Source: Lachnospiraceae bacterium UBA3386
GTDB lineage: Bacteria; Bacillota; Clostridia; Lachnospirales; Lachnospiraceae
DNA: 8,413 nucleotides
NCBI GenBank assembly: GCA_002358875.1
Contig: DEPS01000064.1
Location: 1 to 8,413, forward strand
Direction: 5' to 3'
The position numbers and the translations under genes are program-made. Numbering within the stretch: the stretch's first letter is position 1; every line of letters starts with the position of its first letter. Positions 1 through 5,841 of the stretch are shown here, in pieces. The notes beneath the pieces are model-generated. The model was not told where the DNA came from. It did no database searches and saw nothing but the letters and a program-made list of their open reading frames with translations.

Positions 1-833
1 CTTCCGTCCTCGCTGACGCCGGTCAGAGACTTCATGAATCTGCCGCCCGCAAGCGCGGCGGAGAGGATCTCGACGACCGCGGCGTATCCATATCCTTTAA
101 AGCCGCACATCTCGTCGCCGGGGCCTCCGCCCAGGGGAGCGAGAGCCGCCTCGCCGTCCACAAGGGCTTTCAGAATTTCTTCCGAATCGGTCAGCTGCGA
201 GCCGTCGCGCGCGACCACCATACCTGCAGGTGTGGGCTTTCCGGTCCTCGCGTAATACTCGATCTTTCCCCTCTGGACGATCGAAGTCGCGCAGTCAATG
301 CAGAAGGGGAACTCCTCATCCGTGGGAAGAGCGAAGGTGAGAGGATTCGTGCCCATCATGTTTTCCACGCCGAAGGTCGGAGCGATAGAGGGACGGGCGT
401 TGGTGCCGGTGAGGCCGATCAGGCCCTGCTTTGAGGCCATGGTCGCCCAGTACCCCGCGATGCCGTAGTGAGTCGAGTTGCGGATCGCTCCGCCGGCCAT
501 ACCGTATTTCTTCGCCTTTTCGATCAGCATCTCCATCATCTTATGGCTGGCAACCATTCCCATACCGTCGTGGGCGTCCATAACGACTGTGGTAGGCGTC
601 TCTTTCAATATCTCGATGTTCGTGACAGGCAGCAGCGTCCCCCTGTCGATCCTGTCAATATAGATCGGTTTGAATCGGTTGCAGCCGTGGCTCTCAATGC
701 CCCGGCGGTCCGACTCCAAAAGCACATCCGCGCAGACCGCCGCGTCCGCCTCCGGCACGCCGCACGCCTTGAAGACATCGATCATAAAATCATTCATCAT
801 CTCCCACGAAACATAAGGTCTGCTCTCCGACAT
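1..833 (-). CDS. Ldh-family NAD(P)-dependent oxidoreductase (malate/L-lactate/ureidoglycolate dehydrogenase type), partial at 3' end
   Basis: This cytosolic enzyme should oxidise or reduce a 2-hydroxy/2-keto acid with NAD(P). Family members act on malate, L-lactate, L-sulfolactate or ureidoglycolate, and the substrate cannot be told from sequence. About 277 residues are visible. They include SHGCNR at 48-53 (the SHGxxR motif with an active-site His and Arg), RNSTHYGIAGYW at 118-129 (the second active-site His), GTNP in the nucleotide-binding part, DCATSIVQRGKIEYY, and a late GFKGYGYA segment. Family members are usually about 330-360 residues, so perhaps 60-80 C-terminal residues lie beyond the left edge. 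The ATG at 833 is chosen because AGGAGG (838-843) sits just upstream and the protein begins at the normal family N-terminus. A TATAAT box at 860-865 suggests its own promoter, although maf lies upstream on the same strand. No frameshift is seen. Family assignment is firm; the substrate is unknown. Confidence 0.9.
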   Translation of the reverse strand, partial: MSESRPYVSWEMMNDFMIDVFKACGVPEADAAVCADVLLESDRRGIESHGCNRFKPIYIDRIDRGTLLPVTNIEILKETPTTVVMDAHDGMGMVASHKMMEMLIEKAKKYGMAGGAIRNSTHYGIAGYWATMASKQGLIGLTGTNARPSIAPTFGVENMMGTNPLTFALPTDEEFPFCIDCATSIVQRGKIEYYARTGKPTPAGMVVARDGSQLTDSEEILKALVDGEAALAPLGGGPGDEMCGFKGYGYAAVVEILSAALAGGRFMKSLTGVSEDG

Positions 834-859
834 GATTCCTCCTTTTCAATAAAAGATTG

Positions 860-865
860 ATTATA
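860..865 (-). promoter_or_regulatory. Candidate -10 box for the Ldh-family gene
   Basis: On the minus strand the hexamer is a perfect TATAAT. It lies about 27 nt before the ATG and 17 nt before the AGGAGG ribosome site, which would give a leader of about 20 nt. The -35 position at 17-bp spacing (883-888, CGGCAA) matches TTGACA poorly, so the promoter is weak, activator-dependent or not real. The 105-nt gap after the maf stop shows no terminator, so read-through from maf is equally possible. Confidence 0.4.
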
Positions 866-938
866 ACCTCCGTTGCTTCTGATTGCCGCGAATTTCCTGC
901 CCTCTTTGCAAAGCGATCCGGATCCATTTCTAAAAATA

Positions 939-1556
939 CTATCGCAGATTTGCATTCCGCACAAGTCCCCGTGCTGCCATCTCATGATAAAGCCGCGCGA
1001 CCGGAAGGCCCACGACATTGTTATAGTCCCCCCGGATTCCTTTGATGAACACGCAGAAGGCACCCTGAATCCCGTATGCTCCGGCCTTGTCATAGGGTTC
1101 CTCAAGAGAAACATAGCCGTCGATCTCTTCCCGGGTCATGGGAAAGACCTCCACTGCCGTCTCTTCACAAAAAGAAAAAGAATGCAGCGGCCTTTCCGCT
1201 TCCGTGGGATCCGTCCAGCATACCGTGACGCCGGTATAGACATGGTGTTCCCGCCCCTGGATCAGGCTGATCATGCGCTTCGCGTCCGCCCTGTCCACGG
1301 GCTTTCCCAGGATTTCTCCGTCTACAGCGACCACCGTGTCCGCCCCGATGACGATCACGCGGTCCTTATCCCCGGATTTTGCGCTCTTCGCAACCTCAAC
1401 TGCCTTCCTGAAGGAAAGCTCTTTGACCGTCTCCCCCGGATCTGTGCAGTCGACATTTTCGTCCCCCTTCGCGGGAACAATATCATATTCCTTAATTACC
1501 GCCGCCAGAAGCTCCCTCCTCCTCGGCGACTGAGAAGCCAATATATATTTGTCCAA
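939..1556 (-). CDS. maf: Maf family nucleoside triphosphate pyrophosphatase (dTTP/UTP type)
   Basis: This is a house-cleaning enzyme that hydrolyses non-canonical or surplus nucleoside triphosphates (dTTP, UTP and modified forms in characterised members) to the monophosphate plus PPi. It acts in the cytosol and is linked historically to septum formation. The 205-residue length is normal. The N-terminal ASQSPRRREL (7-16) is the Maf substrate/phosphate motif. GADT at 71-74 carries the expected catalytic Asp73, followed by GKP (84-86), QGREHHVYTGV, and the C-terminal signature DKAGAYGIQG and GDYNNVVGLPVARLY. The start is TTG at 1556, supported by AGGAGGT at 1563-1569 with a 6-nt spacer and by the protein beginning directly with the conserved strand. 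A possible promoter lies at 1589-1594. In many Firmicutes maf sits beside radC-mreBCD; here it stands between hsp20 and the Ldh-family gene. Confidence 0.95.
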   Translation of the reverse strand: MDKYILASQSPRRRELLAAVIKEYDIVPAKGDENVDCTDPGETVKELSFRKAVEVAKSAKSGDKDRVIVIGADTVVAVDGEILGKPVDRADAKRMISLIQGREHHVYTGVTVCWTDPTEAERPLHSFSFCEETAVEVFPMTREEIDGYVSLEEPYDKAGAYGIQGAFCVFIKGIRGDYNNVVGLPVARLYHEMAARGLVRNANLR

Positions 1557-1578
1557 TTAATTACCTCCTCGCAACAGA

Positions 1579-1594
1579 ATACTTGTACAGTATA
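1579..1594 (-). promoter_or_regulatory. Candidate maf promoter -10 box overlapped by an inverted repeat
   Basis: TATACT (1589-1594, minus strand) lies 33 nt upstream of the maf TTG and about 20 nt upstream of its ribosome site, a suitable place for a -10 box. No good -35 is seen at 16-18 bp spacing. The box overlaps a palindrome, ATACT-TGTAC-AGTAT (1579-1593, 5-bp arms, 5-bp centre), which could be a repressor site or chance. Since hsp20 ends at a terminator just upstream, maf needs a promoter about here. Confidence 0.35.
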
Positions 1595-1651
1595 AGCCCC
1601 TGGAACAAAAGGCCTTTACTATCTTACCTCTTTTTCAGGAATGTGCAAACC

Positions 1652-1709
1652 AAAAAGCCGCGCCCTTTTCGGGAACTAAAAAAGCCGCAGCCCTTTTCGG
1701 GACTGCGGC
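1652..1709 (-). terminator. Rho-independent terminator of hsp20, with a degenerate duplicate
   Basis: On the minus strand, GCCGCAG-T-CCC, loop GAAAA, GGG-CTGCGGC (1709-1684) forms a 10-bp GC-rich stem with one bulged base, followed by six T (1683-1678). It lies about 115 nt after the hsp20 stop. Immediately downstream is a second, imperfect copy of the 3' half (1677-1652: CCCGAAAAGGG, GCGGC, TTTTT) that lacks the long 5' arm and so folds only weakly alone. The other strand has no T-run after the stem, so it should work only in the minus direction. Confidence 0.85.
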
Positions 1710-1807
1710 AAAATATTTGAACTTAAAAACGCGAATCTTTCAGGAAAATTTGTCTGCGCGGCCGGAGGGTCTGGCGACCGAAGCCGTACATTTTCCAGGC
1801 AGTTTTA

Positions 1808-1823
1808 TATGCTGCGAAGCATC
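1808..1823 (-). other. Small hairpin just after the hsp20 stop codon
   Basis: Minus-strand ATGCT-TCGC-AGCAT (1822-1809) is a 5-bp stem with a tetraloop placed 3 nt after the hsp20 stop. No T-tract follows, so it is not a terminator; it could cap or stabilise the 3' end of the reading frame or be chance. The remainder of 1710-1825 shows no gene. Confidence 0.25.
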
Positions 1824-1825
1824 GA

Positions 1826-2272
1826 TTATTTGATCTCGATGCGCTGTGCCTCCTTCTCAGGAAGTTTGTCCCTCTTGGGGAAGGTGACCTCAAGGACGCC
1901 GTTGTTGTAGCTGGCGGTGATATCCTCGGGCACGACGTTGGCGACACGGAAGCTCCTGGAGTAAGAGCTCTCTCTGCGCTCCCTGCGCAGGTATTTGGTC
2001 TCCTTGTCCTCTTCCTTCTTCTCTTCCTTGTGGGAAGCGGAGATCGTCAGGACATCGTTCTTGAGATCGATCGTGATGTCTTCCTTGGCAAAGCCCGGCA
2101 GCTCTGCCTGCAGGATGTAGTTCCCGTCCTTCTCCATTACGTCTGTGGAGAAACCGGAAAAGCTCTTCTCCAGCTCACTGTTGTCGTTCCAGAAATCAGG
2201 GAACATCCTGTCGAACTCATAAAAAGGATCTCTCCAGAAATTGTTTCTTGTAAAAACTGCAGGTCTGAACAT
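1826..2272 (-). CDS. hsp20: Small heat-shock protein, Hsp20/alpha-crystallin family
   Basis: This is an ATP-independent holdase chaperone that binds unfolding proteins in the cytosol and forms oligomers. The 148 residues fit bacterial members. An N-terminal aromatic arm (FRPAVFTRNNFWRDPF, 2-17) is followed by the alpha-crystallin domain at about 43-133 (STDVMEKDGNYILQAELPGF near its start, NNGVLEVTFPK at 123-133 near its end). The C-terminal IEI at 145-147 is the I-x-I/V motif that docks on a neighbouring dimer. A highly charged loop (KEEKKEEDKETK) lies where the domain's dimerisation loop is expected. The ATG at 2272 is preferred over the one at 2299 because AAGGAGGT (2280-2287) sits 7 nt before it and inside the longer frame. 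It is monocistronic: its own promoter lies at 2348-2376 and a terminator follows at 1678-1709. No CIRCE or CtsR site was found. The leader may be heat-responsive. Confidence 0.95.
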   Translation of the reverse strand: MFRPAVFTRNNFWRDPFYEFDRMFPDFWNDNSELEKSFSGFSTDVMEKDGNYILQAELPGFAKEDITIDLKNDVLTISASHKEEKKEEDKETKYLRRERRESSYSRSFRVANVVPEDITASYNNGVLEVTFPKRDKLPEKEAQRIEIK

Positions 2273-2279
2273 AATGCTT

Positions 2280-2323
2280 ACCTCCTTCAATATAATCATA
2301 TTTGATATGAAAGCCTTGCGGCT
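2280..2323 (-). promoter_or_regulatory. Candidate RNA thermometer in the hsp20 5' leader
   Basis: In the transcript, CUUUCA (2313-2308) can pair with UGAAGG (2289-2284). The pairing extends by UAU (2307-2305) with AUA (2293-2291) across a single bulged U, leaving an 11-nt loop. This AU-rich, wobble-containing stem buries the 5' part of the AAGGAGGU ribosome site. A short AGCC-GCAA-GGCU hairpin (2323-2312) sits next to it and overlaps by two bases; an inner CAUAU/AUAUG pairing competes. Small heat-shock genes in many bacteria carry such thermometers (ROSE, fourU and related). The base pairing is seen; the function is inferred and unfolded energies were not computed. Confidence 0.4.
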
Positions 2324-2347
2324 GTCTTTGTTCTCTTTACGATATAT

Positions 2348-2376
2348 GTTATACTACGTATAGAACATTTAGTCAA
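2348..2376 (-). promoter_or_regulatory. Sigma-A-type promoter of hsp20
   Basis: TTGACT (2371-2376) and TATAAC (2348-2353) each match the consensus in five of six positions and are separated by exactly 17 bp on the minus strand. This predicts a start near 2341 and a leader of about 70 nt. An AT-rich stretch (2377-2400) upstream could act as an UP element. The spacer and -10 carry the inverted repeat TATAC-TAC-GTATA (2350-2362), flanked by GTT and AAC, which is a possible operator. Confidence 0.8.
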
Positions 2377-2401
2377 TATATAATATATAAATTTTCTAAA
2401 G

Positions 2402-2441
2402 AAAAAATAAAAAAGAGAGCGCATGGCTTAGCGCCCTCTTT
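2402..2441 (-). terminator. Rho-independent terminator of the MATE gene
   Basis: Minus-strand GAGGGCGC (2438-2431), loop TAAGCCAT, then GCGCTCTC (2422-2415) is an 8-bp stem with one G-T wobble. It can be extended by three A-T pairs to 2412/2441. The run TTTTTTATTTTTT follows at 2414-2402. The stem begins 9-12 nt after the MATE stop codon. It separates the transporter from the hsp20 promoter. Confidence 0.9.
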
Positions 2442-2450
2442 ACAGCTTCA

Positions 2451-4013
2451 TCAGCTGGATCCGGATGCATCAACCAAGACACCCTTCCTTCTGATATACA
2501 GGATAAAGTAGATGGTAAGAAGGATGGACGAGGTGATCCAGGTGACCGGAAAGCCGAGAAGGACCATATTGACAGTATGCCGCAGAGAGGGAATGATTAT
2601 TCCCCATGCGCTGCGGAGGAGGCAGACACTGAAGAATGTGATGACCGTGGGAACAACGGAATCTCCCATGCCTCTGAGTGCTCCGTAAAGGATCTCATTT
2701 GGAATGTACAGAACATAAAAGGGCATGAGAAAATGCATCATTTTTGTTCCGATGGCAACGACGGCCGGATCTCTGACGAAAAGGCTCTGGAGAGGCTCGG
2801 CGCCAATAAAGAGGACAAAGATCAGGGCGCAGAGGATAATAAACATCATGACAGCGCAGTCACGGATGCTGCGCACCACGCGGTCCCACCTGCCCGCGCC
2901 GTAATTCTGGCCGACAAAGGTCGTGATGGAAATGCCGAAGGATCCGACCACCATCCAGAAAATGGCGTCGATCCGGCCGTAGGCAGCATAGGCGGCAGCA
3001 GTGTCCGTCCCGAAGGTGTTAACAGCGGCCATCAGGACCACATTGGCAAAGGTATACATGACCTCCGTAAAGCCCATGGGCAGTCCAAGGACCAGGATCT
3101 TTCTGAAAACAGCCTTTTTATCTGGTGAATGATTCTGTTTTCCCGGGCTTTTTATTACTCCCTTTCCCGGAATTTCTTTCGCATCATGAAAAGGCTTCCG
3201 GATATTTGATTCCTCCGCGCTATCCGCCCTGGAGAATTTCTCAAGGTCATGGCATGGTGTCTGTTCCTTAAAAGACTCCCGGTTTTCCCGCCCGGAAGCT
3301 TCAGCCGCTTTTTCTGTTTCCGTTTTTTCGAAAATTTCCCCTGTTTTTCCCTTCAGGCACCATAAGATCAATAAGGCCGAGAGGAACTGGCACAGGACAG
3401 TCGCCAGAGCGGCGCCGGGCGCGCCGGCTTTCAATACGACAACAAACAGAATGTCCAGGGCAATGTTGAAAAAACAGCTGAAGACAAGGACGGCCAGGGG
3501 CCTTTTCACATCCCCGATGGCGCGCAGGGCGGAGGCTCCCATGTTGTAAAGCGAACAGGGCAGCATGCCCGCCGACGCGATGCGAAGATACCACAGGGCA
3601 GGCTTTATGACGTCCGCCGGCGTGTTCATCGCCCCGAGTACGGGGGAGGCGAAAACCAGGCAGATCAGGGCACCGGCAAGGCCCAGGCCGCCGACAGACA
3701 AAAAAGAGGCGCGAAATGCTTCCCTGAGAGCGGGACGGTTTTTCGCACCATAATACTGCGCAGCCAGGACCGCCGCGCCGCCGGAAAAGCCTATATAAAA
3801 TGTAATGAAAATTCCCAGCACACTCCCCGCGGATCCTCCAACTGCTGACAGTGCCTCCTTGCCTGCCGCCCTTCCGACGATCACGGCATCAGCCGTATTG
3901 TACAGCTGCTGAAAAAAGGCACTTAAAAGTAACGGAAAGAAATAGAGCAGAATCTGCTTCCAGATCACGCCTTCAGTAATGGGATTGTGTGCTGTGCGTT
4001 CCGGATGGTTCAA
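2451..4013 (-). CDS. MATE family multidrug/Na+ (or H+) antiporter-type efflux transporter
   Basis: This is an inner-membrane secondary transporter predicted to export drugs or metabolites in exchange for Na+ or H+; the substrate is unknown. The 520 residues hold about twelve membrane segments in two halves (about 19-220 and 303-510). The N-terminal half has the typical QQLYNTADAVIVGR (35-48) and an inter-helix ALRAIGD (162-168); the second half has the equivalent GALRGMGDS. Most family members are about 440-460 residues. The excess here is a charged, low-complexity cytoplasmic loop at about 222-300 between the halves. The start is TTG at 4013, with AAGGAG at 4026-4031 giving a long 12-nt spacer. 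The N-terminus NPITEGVIWKQ matches the family, so a later start would cut it. Four 21-bp repeats lie directly upstream and a terminator directly downstream. Family assignment is firm. Confidence 0.93.
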   Translation of the reverse strand: MNHPERTAHNPITEGVIWKQILLYFFPLLLSAFFQQLYNTADAVIVGRAAGKEALSAVGGSAGSVLGIFITFYIGFSGGAAVLAAQYYGAKNRPALREAFRASFLSVGGLGLAGALICLVFASPVLGAMNTPADVIKPALWYLRIASAGMLPCSLYNMGASALRAIGDVKRPLAVLVFSCFFNIALDILFVVVLKAGAPGAALATVLCQFLSALLILWCLKGKTGEIFEKTETEKAAEASGRENRESFKEQTPCHDLEKFSRADSAEESNIRKPFHDAKEIPGKGVIKSPGKQNHSPDKKAVFRKILVLGLPMGFTEVMYTFANVVLMAAVNTFGTDTAAAYAAYGRIDAIFWMVVGSFGISITTFVGQNYGAGRWDRVVRSIRDCAVMMFIILCALIFVLFIGAEPLQSLFVRDPAVVAIGTKMMHFLMPFYVLYIPNEILYGALRGMGDSVVPTVITFFSVCLLRSAWGIIIPSLRHTVNMVLLGFPVTWITSSILLTIYFILYIRRKGVLVDASGSS

Positions 4014-4030
4014 GTTTTTTGAATTCTCCT

Positions 4031-4113
4031 TAAAATATCCATGGTGTCAGATAAAATATCCATGGTGTCGGAAATGATGCCATTGTTTCAGATAAAATTT
4101 CCATGGTGTCAGT
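4031..4113. repeat. Four-unit 21-bp direct repeat upstream of the MATE gene
   Basis: Plus-strand units are at 4031-4051, 4052-4072, 4073-4092 and 4093-4113. Units 1, 2 and 4 share TAAAATATCCATGGTGTCAG with one or two changes. Unit 3 is 20 bp and more diverged but keeps the GCCAT and GTTTCAGA parts. Each intact unit contains the palindrome CCATGG. The 21-bp step equals two helical turns, so bound proteins would line up on one face. The array ends at the ribosome site of the MATE gene (4026-4031). On the minus strand it also carries short frames that could be leader peptides. The role is unknown. Confidence 0.85.
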
Positions 4114-4175
4114 CAAAAAAGTTCTTCCGCCTATGTTTGTGTTACCAGTGAAAAAGTAAGTTTTCTCATGCAGAT

Positions 4176-4187
4176 CACTTCGAAGTG
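4176..4187. other. 12-bp perfect palindrome between the surface-protein gene and the MATE leader
   Basis: CACTTCGAAGTG reads the same on both strands. It lies 39 nt after the stop of the anchored protein and upstream of the MATE repeats, so it could be a regulator site for the transporter or a small transcript hairpin. No T-run follows on the minus strand, so it is not a classical terminator. The rest of 4114-4225 shows no gene and no convincing promoter. Confidence 0.3.
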
Positions 4188-4225
4188 CCAAAGAGCCTCA
4201 AAAACCACACCGTTTACAGCTGTTT

Positions 4226-5473
4226 TCACTCCAACTCGTATACATCCCCATGCTCCTTTAGCGGCACTATGATCCTGCGCCGCATCTGTTCTGACGACTC
4301 AAATCCGGCCAGAGTCCTAAAGCCCGGGAGACCAAGAAATCCCGGTACGGAGACCTCCTCACCCTGTCCGAAAAATTCGCCAAACAGAAAAGAAGGCTTT
4401 TGAGGATGGGCAGCCTTTGAGAGGTCAACGACAGCGTCCCCTTCTCCTCTCAGGAGAATATCGTCAACACGGACATAATAATGATATTCCAGTTCCTCTC
4501 CTGCTTCATTTGCGAAATTGACCAGATAGAGTGCGATCAGGGCGTTTGAAGACTCACTGTTTAGAAAAACCAGCCCCTCTTCACTTAGCGAAACCAGCCG
4601 CTCATCATCTTCGTACTCATCTTCGATAAAGCCTGAAGCCGCATCCTGAAGCTGCTGTCTGAGACTTACGAGATCCGTCCCGGTAAAGTCCTCCGGGGAT
4701 TTCGGGCTGATCAGAAGTCCTTTTACATAAAATGTTTTTTCCGCCGTGACAAGCATCAAATGATATTTCCCGGCAAAGCTGTCATCATCAAAGCCGTCTG
4801 AAAAAGAAACGCTGATGTGCACGGGGTCGCCGTTGTGCAGACCCGATGCAGGCTCCACATCGAACTGAAGGGGACAGTCCCCTTCATAATCTAAAGATGC
4901 CTCCCCGCTCCCGTCGATCCCCGAAAAGCTGACAGACAGCTCCGTAAAAGGATCATAGGGCTTTGCCTCCGGCAGGCCCTTAGCCGTCTGTCTGATCGCA
5001 GTACATTCAAAGACGTAATACAAGCCGTTTTCGCGCAAAATATCCTGCGCCTTGTCACTGACATAAAAGTTCACGGACACAGTATCCTGGTTAAAAATCC
5101 CGCTTCCTGCGGCCGCCTGCCCATTTTCAGACGCCCGTTCTCCCTTTTGTATCTCCATTTCAGATACAACTGAATCCGCGACCATCCCGGCAAGCTCGGC
5201 AGCCTTCTTCTTTCCGCTGGTAAACCTTCCGAACATATTCGGGTCCGAAGAGATCATCTCCTGCATCTTTTTTTCAAAAGCATCCCGGTCAAACTGCGCA
5301 TAGGCCTTCGCGTAACCGTCCGCGCCCTCGATCAGGATGCCCCCGAAAGGATCAAGCCGGACGGCCCTGGGTCTGCCGGTTACGGCCAGGCACAGAGAAA
5401 AGCCGAAAATTATGATGAGGGTCGCCGCCAGAGCCGTAATGCCGACGAGCTTGATATCTGAATATTTTTTCAT
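4226..5473 (-). CDS. Single-pass membrane-anchored extracytoplasmic protein of unknown function, two tandem similar domains
   Basis: The function is not known. From ATG 5473 the 415-residue product has a short basic tail (MKKYSDIK), one hydrophobic helix at 9-32, then an acidic external part, so it should be anchored in the membrane facing out. Two related segments are visible. One (about 40-167) begins DPFGGILIEGADGYAKAYAQ and ends with DTVSVNFYVSD and AKGL. The other (about 174-252) begins DPFTELSVSFSGIDGSGEAS and ends with GDPVHISVSFSD and YVKGL. A third region (about 262-350) has a charged helix and beta-rich stretch, and the tail is Gly/Phe-rich. The pattern recalls uncharacterised Lachnospiraceae proteins that often carry an N-terminal zinc ribbon. 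The start is uncertain: AAAGGAG (5492-5498) is 18 nt from this ATG, with only a weak GGA nearer. The frame stays open to an ATG at 5641, adding 56 residues with a KCECGC cluster. Confidence 0.75.
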   Translation of the reverse strand: MKKYSDIKLVGITALAATLIIIFGFSLCLAVTGRPRAVRLDPFGGILIEGADGYAKAYAQFDRDAFEKKMQEMISSDPNMFGRFTSGKKKAAELAGMVADSVVSEMEIQKGERASENGQAAAGSGIFNQDTVSVNFYVSDKAQDILRENGLYYVFECTAIRQTAKGLPEAKPYDPFTELSVSFSGIDGSGEASLDYEGDCPLQFDVEPASGLHNGDPVHISVSFSDGFDDDSFAGKYHLMLVTAEKTFYVKGLLISPKSPEDFTGTDLVSLRQQLQDAASGFIEDEYEDDERLVSLSEEGLVFLNSESSNALIALYLVNFANEAGEELEYHYYVRVDDILLRGEGDAVVDLSKAAHPQKPSFLFGEFFGQGEEVSVPGFLGLPGFRTLAGFESSEQMRRRIIVPLKEHGDVYELE

Positions 5474-5695
5474 CTTTTTTATCCGACGATTCTCCTTTAT
5501 CTGCGTAGGAAATGCCTTCACCTGGCAGCCGCACTCGCATTTATATCCCTTTTGGCCCCTTTCAGGCTGCCGCCCTTTCCTGTATTGGTTTTTTATCAAC
5601 GCCAGGAAACAGCCGCCTGATCCGCCCCCTTCGGGTCTCATCCCAGAGAGATGGATGCTTTCAAACCGCTTTTACTTCCTGAACCGGTTTCTTCA
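5474..5695 (-). other. Leader/intergenic stretch between the 31-bp repeats and the anchored protein
   Basis: No independent gene is clear here. The reading frame of the downstream protein stays open through 5641, so part may be a true N-terminal extension; in that reading it is basic and holds three cysteines (KCECGC). The alternative is an untranslated leader. A TATAAA at 5540-5545 (minus strand) could be a -10 box about 60 nt before the ATG at 5473, without a recognisable -35. AAAGGAG at 5492-5498 is the best ribosome site. AACCGGTT near 5681-5688 is a palindrome without a following T-run, so no terminator separates lacZ from this gene. Confidence 0.35.
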
Positions 5696-5841
5696 GTGCT
5701 GCAGCCAGCCTGGCATTTTTCCAGAAGCTCTGCAGCCAGTCGGGCATTTTTCCAGAAGCGCTGCAGCCAGCCGGGCATTTTTTCCAAAAGCTCTGCTACC
5801 AGCGGGGCTTTTTTCCAGAAGCGCTGCAGCCAGCCGGGCAT
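5638..5841 (-). CDS. Possible 67-residue repeat-encoded peptide overlapping the lacZ stop (speculative)
   Basis: This frame starts at the ATG in TAATG, sharing a base with the lacZ stop, and ends at TGA in ATGA, sharing two bases with the ATG at 5641. It is written mostly by the 31-bp repeats. Because one unit is 32 bp, two consecutive units make 63 nt and encode two near-identical 21-residue blocks, MPGWLQRFWK then KAPLVAELLEK or NARLAAELLEK. These look amphipathic and helical. The tail (STEETGSGSKSGLKASISLG) is Ser/Gly-rich. There is no good ribosome site, only GGA 3 nt before the ATG, so translation would depend on ribosomes finishing lacZ. It may equally be an accidental open frame in a minisatellite. 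Confidence 0.25.
   Translation of the reverse strand: MPGWLQRFWKKAPLVAELLEKMPGWLQRFWKNARLAAELLEKCQAGCSTEETGSGSKSGLKASISLG

Noticed and set aside
468..860. Plus-strand open frame opposite the Ldh-family gene
   Set aside because: The minus strand encodes a clear dehydrogenase with SHGxxR and the second active-site His; the antisense frame is a shadow.
873..1595. Long plus-strand open frame (240 codons) opposite maf
   Set aside because: It runs antisense to a well-supported maf gene, has no family features and no ribosome site; it is a by-product of GC-rich codon use.
1608..1617. 10-bp palindrome AAAGGCCTTT upstream of maf
   Set aside because: It is short, AT/GC-simple, has no T-run or clear promoter relation, and is likely chance.
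2297..2299. ATG at 2299 as the hsp20 start
   Set aside because: It would place the strong AAGGAGGT ribosome site inside the coding region; the ATG at 2272 has ideal spacing and the typical N-terminus.
5681..5688. AACCGGTT as a lacZ terminator stem
   Set aside because: The stem is too short and no T-tract follows on the minus strand.
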